Shown piece after piece: positions 1 to 8,087 of a stretch of DNA of 10,429 bases. A program made the position numbers and the translations under genes. Location of the stretch: assembly GCA_003694965.1 (NCBI GenBank), contig RFJG01000075.1, positions 1-10,429 on the forward strand, written 5' to 3'. Every line of letters starts with the position of its first letter. Within the stretch, counting starts at the first letter, position 1. Source of the stretch: Methanobacteriota archaeon. Lineage in GTDB: Archaea; Micrarchaeota; Micrarchaeia; Anstonellales; J096. The notes under the pieces are model-generated. The model was not told where the DNA came from and ran no database searches. It was given only the letters and a program-made list of their open reading frames with translations.

Positions 1-1794
1 ATTACACACAGTTAATTCATAACGTGTCCTGTTAGTGGGTCTGTTGCGAACTTTAGTAAATAGGTTAAAGGTATCTGTGAAGACATTATATAGTTTTGGA
101 GGTAAAGAAGACGACGACTGCATATATGCTTTTTTTGCATCCACTATTATACTTGTAATAAATGTTATAGGTCCTAGTTTGCTATTAGTTACATAAGACA
201 TACCCGTATTAGCATAACCTTTTCCATGATCTGTGGCATATTTTAATTTTGTTGTTGAACCTTTGCCAAAAACAAACTGAAAATAAGGAGCAACCTGATC
301 ATTGTTTATCTCCTCATTGACAAGTTTTAGGCATCCTATCTTGGGTTGTTGGGAGTTGTACTCCTCCTTAGTTAAGAAGATTGAGTTGTAGTTATGGACA
401 TTGCCGGGGCATTGCAACTTTCCATTGTTATCTGGGAAACAGCCTCCATCAACGGGGTCGCTAAAGGCAGCTAAGTCAGAGACAACTGCTTGCACATTGG
501 TGTTGGAGTTGGATTGCTGCAACACTGCTGAAAAATCATAGACTCTTTGCGAGCTAACGAGGCTGGCACGGGAGTGAAGGTCATAGGAGCACTGCCCAGA
601 GAGACACTCACTATCAGATGTGCACTCAAATGGGAGAGTCCCTAGCCTATATGCCCCGTTGTCAAAGCTCCCCTTGATAAGTGAGAAATCTGGATGTTGT
701 GATAAGCTATTGACCATATAAGTGGCTGTACCGCTATTGGCTTTGATAATCCCAGAATTGTAATTGAGCACTTTGCTGGCCAAATCAGCGCCACTTATTG
801 ACTTATACTTGCACACATCCTCTGAGGGATAGACTATGGAGCCGGGGTTGGGGTCGAGGTTTGTCGGCACACAAGAGAGCTGGCAATCTATGTAGCGGGA
901 GAATACCTTGCCATTGTTCTTGGCATCGCTGGCGTCGCACCTGTAAAAATAGCTGTTGTTCCTATTCAATGCGCTATCTGCATTGTTGTTATAGGCTGTG
1001 GCAAAATCCATTAAGTCCGTCCCATTATAGACAAGAACGCGGCACCTATTGGGCGTTTTGAAGTTATACAAGTAAAAGGCATCAACATAGCCTACGGGGT
1101 TAATTAAGCATTGCTCAGAGGATAGAGGGATGTAGTTGCTAACAGCATCGTAGGCATCTTTCCCACCCGTTATGCCAACGCGGAGGCTCGGCACCCTTGT
1201 CTTAGGGTTAGAGAGAGAAGAGTATGTCTGCTTATTGACATCAAATAAGTTACAGGCAGTTCCTAGTAGGGAAAAGGCATTGCTCGTAGCTACTCTTAAC
1301 CTTAGGGAAGATGAGGAGCCACTAGTAAGGGAGATGTTCCTATCGGATGCCTCCGCAACATCGCCAGGAGAGAATGGAGAGGGTTGCTCTCTTGTTAGCT
1401 TTTTGAAAAGGTCTTGAGAGCAAGCAAGGACACGGCAACCCTCACCACAAGTGAATTCCGTCCTCTCCCCACAAGCAAGGCTATTGTTGTAATACTTAAC
1501 TTGCGCGGTGTTACTGCTATTGTATATTGTGATGTTGCAATATGTAATGTTCTCTCCTGTTGGAGCCACATCTTGCCAGCAAGGGCTGGATTGTGAATCA
1601 AGAGAAAAGCCAGAAGAAAGGAGCTCTTTCATTCCAATATCCGGCTCAATTGACTGGCATTTTCCATTGACTATGTTAGAACAGCAGCCGCTCTCACTAA
1701 CAGAAGAGGAAGCGGGGGAAGCTTTGCTCACTGCACTCAAGCAACCCGCAGAGAAAAACAATAAAACAAGGCCCAACAGCAACAGTTTTCTCAT
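1..1794 (-). CDS. G7: large Cys-rich exported protein, possible lipoprotein (partial, runs off left edge)
   Basis: The frame is open for 598 codons from ATG 1794 to position 1 with no stop, so the C-terminus is missing. The N-terminus (MRKLLLLGLVLLFFSAGC) is a signal peptide whose S-A-G-C18 fits a lipobox, suggesting either a lipid-anchored or a simply secreted protein. I counted about 24 cysteines, including C37-C38 and a cluster C391/C397/C402 (CTSDSECLSGQC) that looks like a small disulfide knot. The rest is polar, rich in Ser, Asn and Tyr, with many N-x-S/T sequons and no further membrane helix. It therefore lies outside the cell. A strong SD (GGGGAGG, 1800-1806) sits 5 bases before the ATG, and the ATG overlaps the stop of G6 (ATGA). 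It lacks the G1-G6 membrane module in the visible part; a C-terminal anchor could lie beyond the edge. I do not recognise the family. Gene reality is sure, function unknown; it may be the exposed tip, adhesin or substrate-contacting part of the apparatus. Confidence 0.9.
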   Translation of the reverse strand, partial: MRKLLLLGLVLLFFSAGCLSAVSKASPASSSVSESGCCSNIVNGKCQSIEPDIGMKELLSSGFSLDSQSSPCWQDVAPTGENITYCNITIYNSSNTAQVKYYNNSLACGERTEFTCGEGCRVLACSQDLFKKLTREQPSPFSPGDVAEASDRNISLTSGSSSSLRLRVATSNAFSLLGTACNLFDVNKQTYSSLSNPKTRVPSLRVGITGGKDAYDAVSNYIPLSSEQCLINPVGYVDAFYLYNFKTPNRCRVLVYNGTDLMDFATAYNNNADSALNRNNSYFYRCDASDAKNNGKVFSRYIDCQLSCVPTNLDPNPGSIVYPSEDVCKYKSISGADLASKVLNYNSGIIKANSGTATYMVNSLSQHPDFSLIKGSFDNGAYRLGTLPFECTSDSECLSGQCSYDLHSRASLVSSQRVYDFSAVLQQSNSNTNVQAVVSDLAAFSDPVDGGCFPDNNGKLQCPGNVHNYNSIFLTKEEYNSQQPKIGCLKLVNEEINNDQVAPYFQFVFGKGSTTKLKYATDHGKGYANTGMSYVTNSKLGPITFITSIIVDAKKAYMQSSSSLPPKLYNVFTDTFNLFTKVRNRPTNRTRYELTVCN

Positions 1795-2897
1795 AAGAAC
1801 CTCCCCAATCTTGAAGTTAGCATCCTGCCCAACATTCCACCCGTCAAAACAAGATATGCGTGGTAGATGAATAAAAGCGTAACTGATAGCGCAACCCCGT
1901 GTTTTATGAGGAAATTGAGGTAGAGGCTATTGAGGAACGACCTTATGTTGCCAGAAGTTAGGTAGAATGAAGTTGCGCCTCCCCCACTGTTCTCAGTAAG
2001 GAAAGAAACAGATGCATCGCTCTTTGTAAGGTATGTTGATGGAACTGTGGAGATCGCACACCATTGCAACGAACCTATATCCAATAACTTACCAGAAGCC
2101 CCACCCACATCAGGGAATTGTGGAAGTGATAGAAATGCCTGATAAGCTATTGGGTAAACATAAAAAGCACCTATGCCGAGAGCTATTAATGCAGCACCAG
2201 CGGGCCTTGAGATGTCTAAGGCATAGTAAGCAAGGCCAGCCAACAATAGGAATCCAGCAGCATTATAGTCGTTGCCCACAAAGAAGTTGAAAGCTGCCTG
2301 ACCCACGATTATGGCCAACTCCGTATCATAGGCAGTGTTTATGATTGCTGTTAACTCGGCCTGTCTCTGTTGTATTTTCCCTATCTCTTCTGGGTTGCTA
2401 TACCACACAGAACCGGATTTTAAAGCTAAGCCAAAGACACTGTAGCTGCCTGCGAGCTTGGCACTTTCAGCTCCATAATCTTGAAGCTTGTTAGTTATGA
2501 GAATGTCCAGCTTTTGTTGAACAGTTGTTAGCTCATCGTTGATGTTAGAGAGAAAGTCATCATAAGAGCTTAAGCCAAAGGCATTTGTTAAGATGCCCTC
2601 TGTTGCACTTATCATTATGAACAACGCACCTATGAGAACGGCTGTCCCTATGGAATTCATCACGCTCGCGAATGTTCTTGCACGTAGCTGGTCATCTCCT
2701 GAGATGTATGCGAGCATATAACGAAGTATGTTGACCATGAAGTTTATTGCTATGCCTATGCCGGCAAAAACTCCAAAGGACTGCGAAAAAGAGCCCGCCC
2801 CTCCCCTCTGCCCTATGGAAGAAGAACTGACATCAGAGAAAAGGCCAGCAAAGAACAAACCAATTAACACAAGAGCTATGATATAGCGTTTCATCAT
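1791..2897 (-). CDS. G6: five-TM VirB6-like membrane protein, divergent paralogue
   Basis: A 368-residue membrane protein. Hydrophobic residues 3-20 form a signal peptide (MKRYIIALVLIGLFFAG). TM helices follow at about 40-65 and 83-100, then a mostly helical external stretch (about 110-190) containing Gln/Glu/Lys-rich heptad-like sequence. The shared module (about 212-258) has the core LDISRPAGAALIALGIG and the conserved Pro at 249. Here the usual Arg before the loop is replaced by aromatic residues (AYYALD), the most divergent version in the operon, though the basic residue, Gly and Pro are kept. An external loop (about 260-325) has one Cys, and the last TM (about 333-353) is followed by a basic tail with GGMLGR. 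The start is ATG 2897 or the adjacent ATG 2894, both served by SD GAGGTG at 2901-2906. A GTG at 2903 lies inside that SD and is not the start. ATG 2897 overlaps the G5 stop. The VirB6 relation is inferred from architecture; function unknown. Confidence 0.88.
   Translation of the reverse strand: MMKRYIIALVLIGLFFAGLFSDVSSSSIGQRGGAGSFSQSFGVFAGIGIAINFMVNILRYMLAYISGDDQLRARTFASVMNSIGTAVLIGALFIMISATEGILTNAFGLSSYDDFLSNINDELTTVQQKLDILITNKLQDYGAESAKLAGSYSVFGLALKSGSVWYSNPEEIGKIQQRQAELTAIINTAYDTELAIIVGQAAFNFFVGNDYNAAGFLLLAGLAYYALDISRPAGAALIALGIGAFYVYPIAYQAFLSLPQFPDVGGASGKLLDIGSLQWCAISTVPSTYLTKSDASVSFLTENSGGGATSFYLTSGNIRSFLNSLYLNFLIKHGVALSVTLLFIYHAYLVLTGGMLGRMLTSRLGRFL
1800..1806 (-). promoter_or_regulatory. 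Strong ribosome binding site of G7
   Basis: GGGGAGG, inside the end of G6, is followed by a 5-base gap and ATG 1794. It is the best-spaced SD in the operon and fixes the start of the partial Cys-rich gene, giving the signal peptide its correct N-terminus. Confidence 0.65.
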
Positions 2898-4027
2898 GTC
2901 CACCTCAAGAATACCTCTATGACGCTGTCGCTATCTCCCAACATTATTTGGAGTGTCTTTATAGAGACAGCAGCAACGAGGAGGTTTATAGCTGCCAAGA
3001 AAGCGGCATTTATGTTAGTTTTAGAGTTTATCTCAACTGCCTTGTCATAGACCGCAAACTTATCGCCTTGGCTATTTATTAGTCCGTCATTATCAGCCAT
3101 GAACACCTCGTGGCCCCCATTAGTAGAGACATAGAACCTTTGGGAGAATATGGATGGAATAGAAGCTGCTCCCGTCCTCTGGCTAGCTCCTATAACTCTT
3201 CTTGCCTCCACGCTTGGCTCTGGAAGTATGAGAGAAAAAGAATTGTAACTACTAATATAATCAGTAACATCGCTTATCTCATTACTCACTATCGGAGGGT
3301 GGAAGACATAACTCTCTCCATAGAATGTTATGGGCATTATTATGAGGAAGGTTATTATTATGGAGAGGAGAAGGTTTGAGAACCCCTTCATGAATGGAAG
3401 CGTCCTAAACATTAGAGAAAGTGCGAGAAGGCCTGCTATTGATGGAGCGGTGAACAAGGAAACAACATAGTATTGAGAAAGGTTGGCAAAGGCAGCTACT
3501 TGTAATATCAAGTTGGCTTTCCCAGTAAAATCACTAAGCCAAGCTTGCCCTAAATTAGAGACTGGGAAAAATGCCTGCCTTATTGAGATTAGATTAGGGA
3601 AGAGTTCAGCTGCATTGTAATTTACATTGTAAGTAGAGAAGGCGCCAGCATTCATAGCTATCCACATATCCATCTTATAGACATCGATTGCATAGGCAGA
3701 AACTTTCATAATGTAAGATAGGGAGCTGTCCAAGAAGTTATCGCTACTAACTATGTAGTCGGAGTTGCTTGCCCCCAAGTTCCCCATTATGCCATCTATG
3801 GAAAGAGCAACTATGTTGTTGCTCATTTGCGTGTTTGCTAGGTGCTCTATTACCATTGAGGTGGCTACAGTAAGTATTAAACCAAGAAGTAATTCTCCGA
3901 ATAAGAACTTTGCCTCATACCTTCCACGCTCGTCGTTAGCGATCGCGGCTACTAAGTATCTTATTATGACGAAACCTAGAGCAACAGTAGCACCATAGAG
4001 GAAAAGAGTATAGTCTATGTTTATCAT
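2894..4027 (-). CDS. G5: five-TM VirB6-like membrane protein without signal peptide
   Basis: A 377-residue polytopic membrane protein. A short leader (MINIDYTLF) runs into TM1 (about 8-30), a charged cytoplasmic loop (NDERGRYEAKF, about 31-41) and TM2 (about 43-63). An external, mostly helical region (about 65-175) carries aromatic residues. The next helix ends in the shared loop MFRTLPFMKGFSN (R208, P211, K214), and the following helix ends at P232. The external loop is about 105 residues (240-345) without cysteine. The last TM (about 341-362) leads to a tail with IMLGDSDS. ATG 4027 was chosen because it overlaps the G4 stop by one base (TGATG) and begins just before TM1. A GTG at 4060 would add 11 residues encoded inside G4 and has no SD evidence. 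The SD before 4027 is weak (GGTG), so translation may rely on coupling to G4. Real gene; role as a channel or scaffold subunit is inferred from its paralogues. Confidence 0.88.
   Translation of the reverse strand: MINIDYTLFLYGATVALGFVIIRYLVAAIANDERGRYEAKFLFGELLLGLILTVATSMVIEHLANTQMSNNIVALSIDGIMGNLGASNSDYIVSSDNFLDSSLSYIMKVSAYAIDVYKMDMWIAMNAGAFSTYNVNYNAAELFPNLISIRQAFFPVSNLGQAWLSDFTGKANLILQVAAFANLSQYYVVSLFTAPSIAGLLALSLMFRTLPFMKGFSNLLLSIIITFLIIMPITFYGESYVFHPPIVSNEISDVTDYISSYNSFSLILPEPSVEARRVIGASQRTGAASIPSIFSQRFYVSTNGGHEVFMADNDGLINSQGDKFAVYDKAVEINSKTNINAAFLAAINLLVAAVSIKTLQIMLGDSDSVIEVFLRWT
2901..2906 (-). promoter_or_regulatory. Ribosome binding site deciding the G6 start
   Basis: GAGGTG inside the end of G5. 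An in-frame GTG (2903-2901) is part of it and is excluded as a start. The tandem ATGATG at 2897-2892 follows at gaps of 3 and 6 bases, so initiation may occur at either ATG; the two products differ by one Met. Confidence 0.55.
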
Positions 4028-5538
4028 CACACCAACCCCGCCAACTGGCCTATTATCCACACGCTTATGTCTGCTCCCAAAAGCTTTGCCAAACCGCCGG
4101 AGCCACTAACTACTATTGTTAGGGAGAAACCTAGGACAAGGATGTATGCAGCAAGGAGGAAAGGAAGTTGCCACATATTGCTCGTGAATACAGAGCTGGC
4201 TTTATTGTAAGCATCTTCCCCGTCGAAAATAGAAAAAGGAAACACAATTCTCCTTGTTACGGAAGACAAAAAGGAACTTGTGGCTGGTGCCACATCTAAT
4301 GAAGAAGTAATGCCCTCTATGGATGAAATTGAGGAAAGAGCAGTATAATCCTGGACCATCTGCATACCTAATACAAGGCCAGCAGGAAATAAGAAATGCA
4401 CTGTTAAGGCAAAGGCCATAAGGAAGGAACCGCCACCCTTTGAGAAGTTAAAGCCCCTCAAAACCATGCCCAAGTAGAATAGGGGGAGTATGAAAACAGG
4501 AGAATTTGCCAAGTTCTTTAATACATCAATAGAAGTGGAGAGGAAGAATAGCATCGAGAGACTATTGCGGAGAGAAGACAAAGAGGATGTAAAAAAGGTA
4601 TATACACCTCCTATGCCATATGTTGTTGTTGAAGAAGGAGCAGAGGTTATGGACGCCGCTACCTGACCTCCTTTGGAAGATTTGTTAGATCCAGAGCCAG
4701 TTAAGGCATCTATTGGTGAAGGGCCAGAACCGGCATAAGAAAAAGAGATGCTGCCAGAATTCATGGAAATCCCATTGAGCTGGCTATCAACAGCGTAGAT
4801 GGCTGAAGAGAGGTTCGCCCTAAGGGAAGTTGAGAGAGCCCCATACCACTCATCTAAGTTAGTAATTGAAGATGGTGGAGTAAAGACAAAGTTGAGTGCC
4901 TTGTATGTAAAATCCTTCAAAGCGCCCGTTGTAATGAGCGATATCATAATGAAACCGATGACAAATGTGAAGACAGCATCTATTGCACCCGCTTTTGCCA
5001 TACTCTCCAATTGAGAGGAAGAGATGAGCTTAGATGATAGGAACATAATTACGTGGAAGATGAAAACTATAATAGAAAGGATAGCTACTATCATCAACGC
5101 ATCAAGAGGAGCTGGAGATGGTGGAGTTGTTGATTGAGGAGTTTCCTGCTGTGCAGTAGTTGTAGTAGCCGTAGTGGAGGTGCACTTAGAGGGAGTTAGT
5201 GAAATGCTCTTGATAACTGAGGAGTAAGTGGCTTTCTCTGCTTTGAGTGTGTAACTCCCATCAGAAGAGACAATAAGCGTTCCGTTGCCATCCAAGCCCG
5301 TCTGAGAAGAGGCAACTACGTTACCATCTCCATCTATCAAAGTTAGTGCAACAGTTGGAAGAGGGCCCGTGCTATTCTTGGCATTAACTATGAGAGAGTC
5401 TGGGCAAGAGAAAGAGCTCGTTATGGTCATTTTTCCCAAAGGCTTGTTGGACAAGATAAACAAGAAAGCAGCTATTATGAAAACAACGAAGAGGGCAACA
5501 ACGCCCAAAGTCCTTAATGTATCGTCATTTGCCATCAT
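4027..5538 (-). CDS. G4: VirB6-like membrane protein fused to an external Ig/carboxypeptidase-regulatory-like domain on a Thr/Pro stalk
   Basis: 503 residues in three parts. First, an N-terminal signal anchor (about 10-30) leads to a beta-rich domain (about 40-118). This domain's pattern, VALTLIDGDGNVV then T-x-x-x-G-N-G then GSYTLKAEKATY, is typical of carboxypeptidase-regulatory-like or Ig-like surface domains. Cys45 and Cys119 flank it and may pair. Second, a low-complexity linker (119-144) of Thr, Ser, Pro and Gln forms a likely extended stalk. Third, the membrane module has TMs at about 146-168 and 187-205, an external Ser/Gly-rich region (about 220-325), the shared loop LRGFNFSKGGGSF (R361, K367, G369) and a helix ending at P385. 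A roughly 65-residue external loop and a last helix with tail LLGAD complete it. The start ATG 5538 overlaps the G3 stop (ATGA); ATG 5535 is equally possible with SD AAGGTG at 5541-5546. The fused domain suggests contact with the cell wall, S-layer or a partner cell; this is inference. Confidence 0.9.
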   Translation of the reverse strand: MMANDDTLRTLGVVALFVVFIIAAFLFILSNKPLGKMTITSSFSCPDSLIVNAKNSTGPLPTVALTLIDGDGNVVASSQTGLDGNGTLIVSSDGSYTLKAEKATYSSVIKSISLTPSKCTSTTATTTTAQQETPQSTTPPSPAPLDALMIVAILSIIVFIFHVIMFLSSKLISSSQLESMAKAGAIDAVFTFVIGFIMISLITTGALKDFTYKALNFVFTPPSSITNLDEWYGALSTSLRANLSSAIYAVDSQLNGISMNSGSISFSYAGSGPSPIDALTGSGSNKSSKGGQVAASITSAPSSTTTYGIGGVYTFFTSSLSSLRNSLSMLFFLSTSIDVLKNLANSPVFILPLFYLGMVLRGFNFSKGGGSFLMAFALTVHFLFPAGLVLGMQMVQDYTALSSISSIEGITSSLDVAPATSSFLSSVTRRIVFPFSIFDGEDAYNKASSVFTSNMWQLPFLLAAYILVLGFSLTIVVSGSGGLAKLLGADISVWIIGQLAGLV

Positions 5539-8087
5539 AACACCTTCCTTATTGCCGGTATGAACATCTCTCCTCCGAGATAGGAGGAGAGGGCCGCCAC
5601 TATGGCTGCTGTCAACGCTATTGCTATTGTAGGCACTAACATTATCTTAATATATGCGTTCGCTATGAAATTCATCCCCTCTATGTTGGATTTGAGAGAG
5701 GCTGCTAGTGGAGCTCTTGAAGAGGATAGGCACTTGCTGCAATCAGCAACAGGAGGGAGGAACAGCTTCTCAGAAGGAACGGCCGCTATCTTTGAGCAAT
5801 TACCAACGACAAGGATAGGTATCTCTATGGAGAACTCCCTAACGAGTTGGTTTGCTTTCTCTGCTATGCAAGAAGGGTCTGGATTGTCCTTTGTGCCACA
5901 ATTATACTGTGCAGTAAATCCTGTGATTGAGTAAATTCCCGAAAGTGAGTTGCTCTTTTCATATGCTTGCGATATCCCTCCATCATTGTAAGCATCTAGT
6001 AAGCTCCTCCTCATCATGGCCTTTGCGTTGGATTGGGATATTGTTCCTGTGAATGGGCCGCTCGTTAATATTACAGAGAGGTTGTATGTGTATAGTTGCA
6101 CCTCTATTGCTTTCAGGGTTTTTCCTTGGTTAGTATGAGAGGCTTGATAGCCATTAGAAGAATTCCCACATAGGTTGTCTGTTGTTCCACAATAAACCTT
6201 ATAGCCCGCAAATGAGCCTCCCGTAAACTGATCTATGAGAGTGCCGTCATAAGTTATTTTGACAAGGCCCCTACCATGGTTATAGGCTGGAGGGTCTATG
6301 AAACATTTGTATAGGTTTTCACCACTACTGTGTTGGCAGTATACGTTGATAACGCCTTTATATGCAGGACCATAGGCGGAGCTAGTGCCTGGCAAGCTCT
6401 GATCTATGCTAGTAACCTTGTAGTTTAGCGGCCCTTCAACATATGTATTATTGAGAGCTAATGCTGAGAGCTTGCCTGGATTCATTAGGGCGTTCAACTT
6501 TACCGCAAACTTTAGCAAGTTGTCTCCTTGTGGCAACGCCTGCTTGTAGAAATTATCACAATCCTCCTTGTCCTTTCCAGGTAAAGTAATACTAACTTTG
6601 TTAGGTTTTGATAAGTCAAGGATGGCATAGCGGTATTGTTGGGAACAAAAGTATGTATTGTTGTTGACAGCACTATCCAATACATTGCCTTCGCTATCTT
6701 TGAGAGGGATGTTGGTAGGAACAGTTAGTGGTTGAATAAGAGCGCAAGAGTATTTTGTTGCTGCAGCAACTGGGTCCATGGGAGTTGAGACTAGTTTTCC
6801 ATTGCTTACAGAGAATGTTGGGACTGCCTCAGTCCCTCCTATGTAGCTGTTATCTGCTGTGCCAAGCGATGTATCCTTGAAACAATTAGGTGCCGTCTCG
6901 TAGAGATTTTTGCAACTATATGCGTATTCCCTGCAAGCGGTTGAGGAATCGGGATAAGGAATAGTCCTGCATGTTGAAGGACAGTAATAGTCGTCAGCGT
7001 TAGATGCCCAAGAGATATTATCACAAGAGTAGTAAGTGGAACCAAGAATAGATGCCGAACTTAGCTTTCCCAAAGATAGGTTGTATATTGCCATATAAGT
7101 GGTATTCTTGAATATCGGGACAGAAGAGGAAGCTCCCAATGTATCTAAGAGCGACCTCGCATCAACTGGATTGAAATTGGATGTATTGACGACTGTTGGA
7201 ACTGGGGAGGAACACAGGCTTGGACATTGAGGACCTGGTAGATAGGGGGTTGATGGAACAATATAGCCAGCTAGCGTGAAAAGGTAGTTGAGAAGGACAG
7301 GGAAAACAACATAGCCTGCTATGCCCAAAGCTATCATAGTTGCGCCGAACCTCCTTGTAAAGAATAGGGACCTGAAAAAGATGCCGAATATTATGAAAAG
7401 TATAGACGTCGGTATGAGGAGTTTGGAAAAGAAGAGCTTGAAAGATGTAGCAAATATGTACAAGTTCTGCAAGTGGGAGAGGTTTCTCTGTCTTATGAGG
7501 TTAGCTTGAGAAGTTATGTAAGCGACTGGGTCAGCAACTTGTGTTGTTTCTGGATAGCCGGCCAATGCAAGGTCTATACCAAAGCTTAGCCTCTTGGAAG
7601 AGGAGATGGAGTTGTCTTTTATTTTTTGAAGTGTTGAATAATAGACATTAGCTATGGATGTGTTAAACTTCTGGATTACGAGAAGGTTCTGCTCAATAAA
7701 ACCGTTGAATGTAGCGTTGGTGGATGAGGAAGCAAAGAAAGCATCCAAGACAGTTATGGAAGCTATGAATAGCAAGAAAATGGCAAATGAAGCCAGCAAC
7801 TCCTGGAACTCCATATTGGCATAGAGAGCCATCATCCTGCTTGATAGGAGTTTGCCTCCCATATAGAGAAGGATTCCAAACAAGAACGATATTATGAGGG
7901 AGATAAGGGAATATGTCTGCCAATTAGATACTATGTTGTCAACCAGGGATATGCCCGTTGTGAATGTTCCCTCTCCTAATGTCTGGTTAAGGGTTAATGC
8001 CTGGGGAGTTGAGGAAACATCTGTCAACGCAACTGAGTCGGCAAAGGCAAAAGATAAAAACAACAATAATATGATGGCCCTTCTCAT
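5535..8087 (-). CDS. G3: giant VirB6-like membrane protein with a >500-residue Cys-rich external loop
   Basis: 850 residues, the longest complete gene here. The signal peptide (MRRAIILLLFLSFAFA, likely cleaved after residue 16) precedes a short external segment. TM helices lie at about 58-76 and 97-115 around a cytoplasmic loop (SSRMMALYANMEFQE), followed by an external helical region (about 120-205). The shared module reads FFRSLFFTRRFGATM (R239, R245, R246, G248) with the Pro at 263. The chain then stays outside from about 275 to 805 before a last helix (about 812-832) and a cytoplasmic tail with YLGGEMF (837-840 = LGGE). I counted 20 cysteines, all inside the external loop, an even number that suggests a disulfide-braced ectodomain; one pair is DCSKC near its end. 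The start is supported by SD AAGGGAG (8092-8098) four bases upstream and an ATGA overlap with G2. Large loop insertions of this kind are known in extended VirB6 proteins of Rickettsiales; similarity by descent is not shown. Confidence 0.9.
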   Translation of the reverse strand: MRRAIILLLFLSFAFADSVALTDVSSTPQALTLNQTLGEGTFTTGISLVDNIVSNWQTYSLISLIISFLFGILLYMGGKLLSSRMMALYANMEFQELLASFAIFLLFIASITVLDAFFASSSTNATFNGFIEQNLLVIQKFNTSIANVYYSTLQKIKDNSISSSKRLSFGIDLALAGYPETTQVADPVAYITSQANLIRQRNLSHLQNLYIFATSFKLFFSKLLIPTSILFIIFGIFFRSLFFTRRFGATMIALGIAGYVVFPVLLNYLFTLAGYIVPSTPYLPGPQCPSLCSSPVPTVVNTSNFNPVDARSLLDTLGASSSVPIFKNTTYMAIYNLSLGKLSSASILGSTYYSCDNISWASNADDYYCPSTCRTIPYPDSSTACREYAYSCKNLYETAPNCFKDTSLGTADNSYIGGTEAVPTFSVSNGKLVSTPMDPVAAATKYSCALIQPLTVPTNIPLKDSEGNVLDSAVNNNTYFCSQQYRYAILDLSKPNKVSITLPGKDKEDCDNFYKQALPQGDNLLKFAVKLNALMNPGKLSALALNNTYVEGPLNYKVTSIDQSLPGTSSAYGPAYKGVINVYCQHSSGENLYKCFIDPPAYNHGRGLVKITYDGTLIDQFTGGSFAGYKVYCGTTDNLCGNSSNGYQASHTNQGKTLKAIEVQLYTYNLSVILTSGPFTGTISQSNAKAMMRRSLLDAYNDGGISQAYEKSNSLSGIYSITGFTAQYNCGTKDNPDPSCIAEKANQLVREFSIEIPILVVGNCSKIAAVPSEKLFLPPVADCSKCLSSSRAPLAASLKSNIEGMNFIANAYIKIMLVPTIAIALTAAIVAALSSYLGGEMFIPAIRKVL

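Noticed and set aside
798..1870. Several plus-strand open frames (798-1061, 1172-1417, 1414-1596, 1508-1870)
   Set aside because: They lie antisense to the long minus frame of G7, lack promoters and SD sites, and their translations are low-complexity shadows without recognisable domains.
4025..4060. GTG 4060 as the start of G5
   Set aside because: It would add 11 residues encoded within the end of G4 ahead of an N-terminus that already matches the short leader of G1; ATG 4027 gives the usual one-base TGATG coupling.
5670..5720. DCSKC near the end of the G3 loop as a redox-active CxxC or zinc site
   Set aside because: It lies in an external loop with 18 other cysteines and without nearby His/Cys ligands or a thioredoxin-like context; a structural disulfide is simpler.
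5602..5934. Plus-strand open frame of 110 codons
   Set aside because: It is antisense to the end of G3, whose frame has a signal peptide, TM helices and cysteines; this one has no SD and no promoter.
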